A stretch of 9,654 bases of DNA from JBNJEM01 sp051745935 (GTDB taxonomy: Bacteria; Planctomycetota; Planctomycetia; Pirellulales; Pirellulaceae), in assembly GCA_051745935.1 (NCBI GenBank), contig JBNJEM010000280.1, positions 1 to 9,654 on the forward strand, read 5' to 3'. The notes below the pieces were generated by a model. That model ran no database searches, was not told the origin of the DNA, and saw only the letters and a program-made list of their open reading frames with translations. This document shows positions 1-6,407 of this stretch, piece by piece (position 1 is the first letter of the stretch; each line of letters opens with the position of its first letter). The position numbers were made by a program, and so were the translations under genes.

Positions 1-556
1 CGATCAGGGCCCGGGTCAGGGCTCGTCGCGGCGGCGTGTTCCGCAGGTCGTCTAACCGGGCCCACCGCCGGACCACGGAGTCTGATCCCGATTCGGTCGC
101 CTGTACGGTAACCAACAGTGGCAGAATCTCATCCAACGCGGCCTGAACTTCAGCGGGGAGATCGCCAACGACTTTATCCGCCCGTCGGCCCAGTAAATTG
201 TTGAGCCCTCCCAGAGCCTCATACGCGGCAAACGTCAGTGTCCGGGATTCCGGCGAGCGCTGGTGATCGAGTTCGTCCAACGCGTATTGGATCAGTGGAA
301 GCGGGGTGCCCAGGCGGGACCAAAGGATAAACACGGCCACATCAATCGGGTGCTTATGCAGGATGTATTCGATCGTCTCTTGAAACGACGCCGTGGCCGG
401 CAGCGGTAGGTCTTCCCACAGCACGGCCTCCAGACGAAGCATTCCCGTGTACTGATCCTGCAGCTCGTCGATCACCTGCCGGGCCTTATTTCGCTCCGCC
501 TCCACATCACCCGGACTGGAAATGAAGACGCGCACCGTTCGCTCGTCACCGACCAT
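1..556 (-). CDS. DUF4062-nSTAND1 protein, 5' part, apparently with an internal deletion
   Basis: The reading frame is open from ATG at 556 to the window edge (185 codons) and its 3' end lies outside. Residues 8-85 match the DUF4062 N-terminus found at the front of many STAND ATPases: VRVFISSPGDV near the start, a WED motif at 47-49, and a hydrophobic strand ending in LWSRLGTP (78-85). From residue 86 the protein reads LPLIQYALDEL and then TFAAYEALGGLNNLLGRRAD, which is typical of the region after the NTPase core in nSTAND1 proteins. No Walker A or Walker B motif lies between, so the rest of DUF4062 and the ATP-binding core seem to be missing while the frame is kept. Such proteins are usually large signalling or conflict ATPases with C-terminal repeat sensors. 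The start is supported by AGGGGA about 7 nt upstream. The product probably cannot hydrolyse ATP. An assembly collapse is the main alternative. Confidence 0.8.
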   Translation of the reverse strand, partial: MVGDERTVRVFISSPGDVEAERNKARQVIDELQDQYTGMLRLEAVLWEDLPLPATASFQETIEYILHKHPIDVAVFILWSRLGTPLPLIQYALDELDHQRSPESRTLTFAAYEALGGLNNLLGRRADKVVGDLPAEVQAALDEILPLLVTVQATESGSDSVVRRWARLDDLRNTPPRRALTRALI

Positions 557-599
557 CGCATTTTCCCCTTGAAGATTGATTAGTTGGACAGCTCCACTT

Positions 600-617
600 T
601 CCGGCGCAACTGCCGGA
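600..617. repeat. Small hairpin upstream of the STAND gene
   Basis: TCCGGC and GCCGGA form a perfect 6-bp stem around the 6-nt loop GCAACT. It lies 44 bp upstream of the DUF4062 gene start and is the first of several inverted repeats in 600-796. It could belong to the 5' leader of that gene or to the larger palindromic element. No T-tract follows on either strand, so it is not an obvious terminator. Confidence 0.5.
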
Positions 618-638
618 CCCCAACGGCCTTGCGCCGCC

Positions 639-777
639 GGTGAACCAGATGGAGGGCTAGGCGACCGTCCCCAGATACTGCGTTCCTGTCCCTGGACCCG
701 CCGCAGGAAGCGGCCGGTCCAGGGACAGGAAGACCAAAGGGGCGGCGGTGGCGGGCTAGCTCTCCATCTGATTCACC
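639..777. repeat. 139-bp imperfect palindrome (possible MITE-like element or structured RNA)
   Basis: The outer arms 639-660 and 756-777 match as inverted repeats at 20 of 22 positions. The inner arms 683-698 (TTCCTGTCCCTGGACC) and 716-731 (GGTCCAGGGACAGGAA) are a perfect 16-bp inverted repeat. A further CCGC/GCGG pair (701-704, 710-713) closes a 5-nt loop. Between outer and inner arms lie 22 and 24 nt of weakly complementary sequence. The whole unit would fold into one long hairpin as RNA or single-stranded DNA. It contains no gene. Palindromic elements of this size can be non-autonomous mobile repeats, terminators or structured RNAs; the sequence alone does not decide. It sits between two divergently oriented genes that are both truncated or deleted. 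Confidence 0.75.
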
Positions 778-796
778 ATCCAGGCAAGCTGGATGG
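776..796. repeat. Perfect 8-bp hairpin at the right edge of the palindromic block
   Basis: CCATCCAG (776-783) and CTGGATGG (789-796) form a perfect 8-bp stem with the loop GCAAG. It abuts, and overlaps by two bases, the outer arm of the 139-bp palindrome, so the two structures would compete or form a multi-branched fold. It is not followed by a T-tract. Confidence 0.6.
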
Positions 797-912
797 GGTC
801 TATTCGGCCGTATGTCTTGACCACCAAAGCGGTTCAGTTCGTGGAGGAAGGCTCAAGTGGCGCTGTCCAATTAGGAAATCCGGAAGCGTTGCCAAAATGG
901 CCCGGCGGAGAG

Positions 913-1128
913 ATGGCAGCTTCTAGCGCCCACGGAGACGGATCCCTGTACAGCAAAAGCTCGATCACCCAGAGGTTCGAGCGGCTCAAGCAGGGCGATT
1001 GTTTCGCCGCGCAAGTGCTCTGGGGGCACGATTTCCGCGGGCTTGTCCAGATCGCCGGTGCGAAATGTCGAGGAACGCCACGTCGCGTGGCTGACGAAGA
1101 GGATGCGGCGCTGACTGTGTTACACTGA
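913..1128 (+). pseudogene. N-terminal stump of an ECF-type RNA polymerase sigma factor
   Basis: The 71-residue product carries the start of the planctomycete ECF sigma family: SITQRFERLKQGD (18-30), AAQVLWGHDF (33-42), GLVQIAGAKCRGTPRRVADE (about 44-63) and EDAALTVLH to the end. Intact members continue with a serine/phenylalanine-rich segment, the rest of sigma-2, and a sigma-4 domain for -35 recognition. Here a TGA stops translation in mid sigma-2, and none of the three frames downstream to 1261 continues the family, so this is a truncation rather than a single frameshift. The ATG at 913 is preferred because GGCGGAGAG directly precedes it; an in-frame ATG at 793 lies inside a hairpin and adds residues with no family resemblance. 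The fragment should not work as a sigma factor. A small regulatory peptide is possible but unsupported. Confidence 0.7.
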
Positions 1129-1131
1129 TCG

Positions 1132-1155
1132 CTCCATTCACTAGAATGGAGTTTT
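1132..1155 (+). terminator. Terminator-like hairpin after the sigma stump
   Basis: CTCCATTC (1132-1139) and GAATGGAG (1144-1151) make a perfect 8-bp stem with the 4-nt loop ACTA, followed by TTTT (1152-1155). It begins 3 nt after the stop codon of the truncated sigma gene. The T-tract is short, so termination may be weak. If active it would separate the stump from the GAF-CHAT gene. Confidence 0.5.
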
Positions 1156-1209
1156 CGCGAGTCATAGCCTTCCGGCGCAGGAAACGCGGTGTTCACGGAA
1201 CGGCGTCGA

Positions 1210-1238
1210 TTGAGTCGCGAGTTTGCACGGGATATATG
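1210..1238 (+). promoter_or_regulatory. Possible sigma-70-like promoter of the GAF-CHAT gene
   Basis: TTGAGT (1210-1215) and TATATG (1233-1238) are separated by 17 nt, each matching the bacterial consensus at 4 of 6 positions. This would start transcription about 1245, giving a very short leader before the ATG at 1262. The GGGGGA at about 1250-1255 is the likely ribosome binding site. This is weak evidence; promoter rules in this phylum are poorly known. Confidence 0.3.
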
Positions 1239-1261
1239 GGAACTAGCACGGGGGACTCGGG

Positions 1262-4093
1262 ATGAACCAGTTGCACGAGAAGATGGTTGAATTGCTCGAC
1301 CACGTGACCACCACGCTCCAGTCTGAAAAGCGTTTCGCAACCATACTCCGCAAGTTGGTAGAGGAGATTGCTCAATTCACGAATTCGGAAATCGTGGTGT
1401 TGTATCCCTATTCGGGCACGGTAGACCATGGCCGGTTCGAGGACCCGATCTACCGGGGCTTGGAGAAACCACCCGGGCCACCACCTAGACGGAAAGGGCA
1501 CACGCGCCGCCTACTCACGCGCGATAAGCCTGTCATGGAAGTCTGCGTTGATGAGGAATCGGGGCAGAGGATGGTGTGGATTGACGGCAAGGAAGGACAT
1601 TCACTCCCAGATCTCGACTCTCCGCTGAACTTCATGAAATCGCACGACATCAAGACTTTTGTCGCGGTTCGCCTGGAACTAGGGCCGAAAGAGGATGGAG
1701 AGTCAGACTGCGTCAAAGGCATCTGTTACGTGAACAGAAAAAGGGCGCAGCCGTTCTCCGACGATGAGAAGCAATTGATCTTGTTTGTATCCCGCCTGGC
1801 GGCGATCGCTATTCAGTTCGCTCGCCAGGAAGCAAAATGCGAGATGGGTGATGCGACACTGCAAATCGCCAAGATCGCGGACGTACAATCGGGCCAGGAC
1901 GGTCTGCTGGCTGAGATTGTCAGACAGGCTTGCGTCCTGATCGGCGCGCAGGCCGGCTGTCTTTGGCTAAAAACCGAGGACTCGCCGAACATCGTCCGGC
2001 TGGTGGGGCCGTATGGCGACGCGGTGAAACTGAAATGGGCGATTCCCGTGCCGAACAGCATCACTGGACGGTTTCTGAACAGCGGCCGAGACAGCGACTT
2101 CGTCGACGACGTGCTGAACAATGCGAACTACTATGCGACGGAAGAAGCTCGTGACGCGGGGCTGCGCTCGATGTTGTTGGTCAGACTTCTCATTCACGGC
2201 AAGACCGAGGGCGCCTTGAATGTTTACAGCGTGGGAGAACCGCGCGCGTTCGGCGCCTGGCATGAGTCGCTGCTGCGCTCCTTCGCCGGGCTCTGCAGCA
2301 TTGTGATCGATCTGCATGAGGCGGGCCGGCAGCAGATGATGCTTCGTGATAACGTGCTGAAGATCGCGAGAACATTGAATGAGTTGCGTGATCTGGAGAG
2401 CATTGTTCAGACGATGGTCAACCAAGCACGGGAGATTGTTGACGCTGACTGTGTTTATATGTATCCCTACAATCCTGCCACGAGCCAGTTTTTGCCGAAC
2501 CGCGTCTCGACCAAAACGGACGAAATCAGATTGCGGATCGCCTTGGAGAGACGCCGTCCTCGTGAAGGCGGGCTCTCCGAGGAGATCGTCAACCTAGGCA
2601 GGACCATCGAAATCGCCGATACCAGCCAGAGTAACAGGGTCAACCGGGAGACTCCCAATATGGGCATTCAATCTTTGGTGGGCTACCCTGTGAAGCACGC
2701 CCAGCGCATCCTCGGCGTGTTGTATGTCTATTTCAAGGAGAAGAAGCAGTTTGAAGAGGCAAAGCGAGCATTCAAACTGGATTCGATCCAGTTACTTCTG
2801 CCGCACGTCGCAGTAGCGATTGAAAACGCCCATCTTTCTCATGAGCTAAAGCGGGAGCGCGCGAAATGCGAGGTCCAGATTGTTCTTGGCCCGCGAATCG
2901 GGGAGAACCGAGACGAGACAACAGGGAGTGGGGTCTTGCCGTGGAACGGCTACATCCAAGCCCGAGGGGCCTTCTTCGGCGCGGCATCGGTACAGATCGA
3001 TTGGCGGCGACCGTGGAGAGATCTTGTCACAGAGGTGGACAGCATTGGACTGGAGGCCTCGTATCGAAGCAGCGCAAACTGGAAACAAGAAGCACGAAAA
3101 TGTGGAACGCAGGTTGCAGCCATTCTTCGCGGAGAGAGTCGAGAAAACGGGTTGGCTGATGGGGATTGCCAAATGGGGGTCCTGGGTGGCAAGGGCCGAT
3201 TCGAAATGGCTCGCATTCTGGCAAACGCTTTTGATCCGCAACTAGTGCCCGAAACAAAGATCTCCTTCCGCATCCCCAGCGAACTCATGGCTTTTCCGTT
3301 TGAGTTCGCCTACCACCGGGACTACTGGGTGATGGACTACCCGATGAGTCGATTCCTCGTCGACGCCGAACAGATTCATCGCGAGTCGTTTGAGAGCTTT
3401 CTCAAGGATTTGGTGTTCGGCTCCGCGGGACAGAAACTACATGTTCTACTCGTTGCGGACACAGACAACCTGAAAGGCCCCAAGAGGGAAGCCGAAGCCG
3501 TGATGAAGATTCTTAGGAATACGCTGGGGGGACTGGTGGAGATCGTCGTGCTTGCCGGCAGAGAAGTCACCCCGAGGCATATTGCGGAAGAGCTGCGTCA
3601 CCACAAGTACGACGTGGTCCATTTTGCTGGCCACAGCAAGTTCAATCACGATGATCCGGAAAAGAGCTTCCTCTGGCTGGGCAAGGGCGCAATGGAAGCT
3701 CGTCGTTTCGCATCATATCTGCAGCAGTCGGGCACCAAGTTCCTGTACCTGAGCAGCTGCTCTTCCGGAGAGAGTGGGACACCGCCGACAGGATATCCTA
3801 GCTACCTAGGGACCGTCGATGCAGCCGTGCATCGCGGCGTGTCCACGGTGCTGGCGTACCGCTGGCCACTCAAGGATGCCAATGCCGTGCGCATGGCCGA
3901 CGACTTCTATCAGAGTCTGTTCTCGATCGGCGGCGACCCCAGCCGTGCTTTGGACGTTGCGGTCGCGCTCCGCGATGCGCGACGCAACATTCGAGATCGC
4001 GTCGATGGGCTCGCCCTCGATGAAGAGCAGACCAACAAGCCCGAGACCGACGACGGCGCATGGCTATCGCCGATCCTGGTGACGCAGTACTAG
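1262..4093 (+). CDS. Triple-GAF sensor protein with C-terminal CHAT protease domain
   Basis: This 943-residue soluble protein has no signal peptide or membrane segment. It appears to hold three GAF-like domains: about 15-188 (VVLYPYSG, later GICYVN), 200-352 (AGCLWLKTED, GALNVYSV) and 365-525 (VYMYPYN, GVLYVYF, ending in the helix HVAVAIENAHL). GAF domains bind small ligands and drive dimerisation. After a linker (530-650) comes a CHAT peptidase of the caspase/separase clan, about 655-943: the entry motif IPSELMAFPFEF (671-682), catalytic His791 in VVHFAGHS, and catalytic Cys833 in YLSSCSSG. Both catalytic residues are present, so an active protease is expected. A GGGGGA element about 7 nt before the ATG supports the start. 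It converges on the TPR-VWA gene, with 15 bp between the stops. The ligand and protein substrate are unknown. The CHAT call is firm; the exact number and edges of the GAF domains are less so. Confidence 0.92.
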   Translation: MNQLHEKMVELLDHVTTTLQSEKRFATILRKLVEEIAQFTNSEIVVLYPYSGTVDHGRFEDPIYRGLEKPPGPPPRRKGHTRRLLTRDKPVMEVCVDEESGQRMVWIDGKEGHSLPDLDSPLNFMKSHDIKTFVAVRLELGPKEDGESDCVKGICYVNRKRAQPFSDDEKQLILFVSRLAAIAIQFARQEAKCEMGDATLQIAKIADVQSGQDGLLAEIVRQACVLIGAQAGCLWLKTEDSPNIVRLVGPYGDAVKLKWAIPVPNSITGRFLNSGRDSDFVDDVLNNANYYATEEARDAGLRSMLLVRLLIHGKTEGALNVYSVGEPRAFGAWHESLLRSFAGLCSIVIDLHEAGRQQMMLRDNVLKIARTLNELRDLESIVQTMVNQAREIVDADCVYMYPYNPATSQFLPNRVSTKTDEIRLRIALERRRPREGGLSEEIVNLGRTIEIADTSQSNRVNRETPNMGIQSLVGYPVKHAQRILGVLYVYFKEKKQFEEAKRAFKLDSIQLLLPHVAVAIENAHLSHELKRERAKCEVQIVLGPRIGENRDETTGSGVLPWNGYIQARGAFFGAASVQIDWRRPWRDLVTEVDSIGLEASYRSSANWKQEARKCGTQVAAILRGESRENGLADGDCQMGVLGGKGRFEMARILANAFDPQLVPETKISFRIPSELMAFPFEFAYHRDYWVMDYPMSRFLVDAEQIHRESFESFLKDLVFGSAGQKLHVLLVADTDNLKGPKREAEAVMKILRNTLGGLVEIVVLAGREVTPRHIAEELRHHKYDVVHFAGHSKFNHDDPEKSFLWLGKGAMEARRFASYLQQSGTKFLYLSSCSSGESGTPPTGYPSYLGTVDAAVHRGVSTVLAYRWPLKDANAVRMADDFYQSLFSIGGDPSRALDVAVALRDARRNIRDRVDGLALDEEQTNKPETDDGAWLSPILVTQY

Positions 4094-4108
4094 CTCTCGC
4101 TGCTCGGT

Positions 4109-6367
4109 CTACACCCAGTTGCCGATACATTTCACCGTCGGAGTGAGTTGGCTGAGATCCTCAACCGCGAGCATCTTCTGAGAGTCGGAAACGAGTTGGC
4201 TGAGCAGGGCGCAGTCGGCTCCTGGCAAGGCCAGGGAAAAAATCTCGATGCCCGCTTCTCTTGCCCGCCGTGAGGCTGCGATGGCCCGCCGCGGCTCGTC
4301 GGGCGTACTGTTCACCAGTAGCACCATGAATCGATCCGCATCCGGGGGGCAACCATCGAGCATAGCGGTGGCACTCTCAATGGCCTCCGCCAAGGGGCTT
4401 GATTCGGCGCAACGAAGCTCTTCCAGCGCACCGGTGAGCACGTCACGATCGGGACACAGGGGGCACAGCACGGACGCCTGACGCTCCATCCCGGACTGAA
4501 TTAGCCCGATTTTCCGAGTGGCGAAGTCGACTGTGGCAATGAAGTCCTTGCAGGCCCGCTTGGCTGCCAGCAGAGTTTCACTGGCCGGCGTTGCGGAGCA
4601 GTCGACAACTAGTACCCCGGCGCGCAGTAGAATCAAAACCCGCGTTTCCTGTCCCGCCGACACACCGGTTCTCTCATCTTTCCGGATCCGAGTGACTCCC
4701 CCGACTTCGCCCCGATGTTCAACCTCTTCCAACTTGAATCTCTTCCAGGGCTCTCCCTGCCAGCCCGATCGCCACAGCTCACAGGTTCTGCCCGTGAAAC
4801 CAACGGAAGTTGCCGCGGTTGTCAGGGGACCGGTAATGCTGAACGAGACATCGCCGTTCAGCCGCTCGCGGCATAACCAACTGAACGTGTGCTGTGCGAT
4901 ATGTACGGCGCCCCGGGTTTCCGTTAGGAGTCGGGGCCTTTCTGGCGGTATCGGGAATTCAATGGTGGGTCTCGGCGCCGCGGCCCACTCATTCAGTTCC
5001 TCGCCCGTCTCGGCACTCCACGCTATCTGGTGTAAGCGGAACGGATCCGGATAACTCGAAGACGGAATGCCACCAGCCGCGGGGTCAGACTTTCTCTGTT
5101 GCACGGCCCGCATGTGCGTCTCAGCTTCGGGATGACACGGATCCACCTCCAGTGCCCTCCTGTAATTCGTTATCGCCAGATCATCCTCCAATCTGCGTTC
5201 ATGAATGAGCCCCCGACAGTAGTGGACCTCTGCGACCTCAGGGGCCAGCTCTGTCACTTTGTCGAAGGCCGCGAGTGCCTCGTCGTATTGCTCCGTCCTC
5301 GTGTAGGTTAGGCCCAGATTGAACCACGTCTCGAGCGAATCCGGCTTGATTTCGATAACTTGTCGGTAGTGCTCCAACGCCTTCTCAAAGTCCCCTTTCC
5401 GATAGCAGTCGTTGGCCAGCTCATGGCGATAGCGCGCCAACTGACCAAGCTCACGACGTGGACGCTCTCCCGCGGAATACCTTCGACTGCCAACATCCGG
5501 GCTGACGCAGACAACCACGCAAGTGTCAGGACGCAAGGGCGGGCACGGCCAGGGAAGCTCGACAAGCATGTCCAACTGGCCTCGACTGTCTGTCATTCCC
5601 TCCAAGGTCGGCGCGAGGGCAAGGGTGGTGGAAACCCGGAACGCGCGGTCCATCTTCTCCCGTGTGTCTTGCCTGGGTGACATTGTCTTGACGGATAGGG
5701 CGTTCAGCAGAACCCGCTGCCTCCACTCCGAGGAAGAGTCTTGCCGTGCTGGCCCATCCAACGCCATGGCGTTGCTGAGCTGACCAAGCAAGTGTTGCGT
5801 CACGATCAACACGAGGCACCAACGCTCGCGGGGCAAATCCCCAACGATGATCTCGAAGGCATTGGGCGGAGCATCCGAAGCGCGGTCCTCGGACGGCGAA
5901 CGGAAAGGCTGCGGTTTCCCCCAAAAGATCGCTTGGCTTTCCTCCACATGGCCGACAATCAGCGAGGGGCAGAGTCCTCCGCCAACGCCGCCAGGTACCG
6001 TCTGTCGCTTCTCTGTTCCCTGCGCGGATTTCCCTGCTTTGAGTCGCCACTGGTGGATCATCCGATTCACAGCGTCGGCGTACCCCCAATCCTGCGGCTC
6101 CGATGGGACTTCGTCCAGCCATTGCTCGTCCAACGTCGCGCCTCTCAGTGTTTGGAGGAACGAGGCGATACTGGCGCGACCCCCGTCCAGTGACAGGGAA
6201 TCCTGAATCGCTAATCGATACAAACTCGCTTCGTCGAACAGCGGATGGACTGGACGGCGCAGTGGGCGGGCGAGCGAGTCGGGAGCCCACAAGGGCTCCT
6301 CAACCGGGTTGAATGCACCTTCAAGCTCCTTCGATCGCAACGAGTTGTCTTCTGGTTCAGCGTTCAT
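4109..6367 (-). CDS. TPR-VWA protein with novel N-terminal domain
   Basis: The 752-residue product is the downstream gene of a two-gene operon, starting 40 bp after the 598-residue gene ends. Residues 1-300 match no family I recognise; they hold a helical segment (46-110) and an alternating strand/helix part (130-290). Three TPR units follow at about 310-411 (YRKGDFEKALEHYRQVIEIKP, LGLTYTRTEQYDEALAAF, and a third ending YRRALEVDP), a protein-binding scaffold. After a beta-rich stretch (440-570), residues 576-750 have the VWA strand/helix order. The metal site looks weakened: the first motif is DCSAT (589-593) rather than DxSxS, the usual T is S (ESSPLAEA, 655-662), and the usual D after the fourth strand is N (LLVNSTPDE). 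A CPLC pair (635-638) is unusual here. It has no transmembrane segment. The likely role is an adaptor for the adjacent protease; this is inference. Confidence 0.85.
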   Translation of the reverse strand: MNAEPEDNSLRSKELEGAFNPVEEPLWAPDSLARPLRRPVHPLFDEASLYRLAIQDSLSLDGGRASIASFLQTLRGATLDEQWLDEVPSEPQDWGYADAVNRMIHQWRLKAGKSAQGTEKRQTVPGGVGGGLCPSLIVGHVEESQAIFWGKPQPFRSPSEDRASDAPPNAFEIIVGDLPRERWCLVLIVTQHLLGQLSNAMALDGPARQDSSSEWRQRVLLNALSVKTMSPRQDTREKMDRAFRVSTTLALAPTLEGMTDSRGQLDMLVELPWPCPPLRPDTCVVVCVSPDVGSRRYSAGERPRRELGQLARYRHELANDCYRKGDFEKALEHYRQVIEIKPDSLETWFNLGLTYTRTEQYDEALAAFDKVTELAPEVAEVHYCRGLIHERRLEDDLAITNYRRALEVDPCHPEAETHMRAVQQRKSDPAAGGIPSSSYPDPFRLHQIAWSAETGEELNEWAAAPRPTIEFPIPPERPRLLTETRGAVHIAQHTFSWLCRERLNGDVSFSITGPLTTAATSVGFTGRTCELWRSGWQGEPWKRFKLEEVEHRGEVGGVTRIRKDERTGVSAGQETRVLILLRAGVLVVDCSATPASETLLAAKRACKDFIATVDFATRKIGLIQSGMERQASVLCPLCPDRDVLTGALEELRCAESSPLAEAIESATAMLDGCPPDADRFMVLLVNSTPDEPRRAIAASRRAREAGIEIFSLALPGADCALLSQLVSDSQKMLAVEDLSQLTPTVKCIGNWV

Positions 6368-6407
6368 CGTACATCACCACGGCGTTTCACGCGTTGAGGC
6401 GGATCGT

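Noticed and set aside
793..912. An upstream in-frame ATG for the sigma stump at 793
   Set aside because: This ATG sits within the 776-796 hairpin and the added 40 residues do not resemble the sigma family; the ATG at 913 has a purine-rich site just before it.
834..1340. A 168-codon minus-strand open frame across the sigma stump and the start of the GAF-CHAT gene
   Set aside because: It is antisense to family-matching sequence, begins inside the GAF-CHAT coding region, and has shadow-like composition.
5526..6290. A 254-codon open frame on the minus strand inside the TPR-VWA gene
   Set aside because: It lies in another frame of a gene with clear domains, has an Arg/Ser/Pro-rich composition typical of GC-rich shadow frames, and has no recognisable motif.
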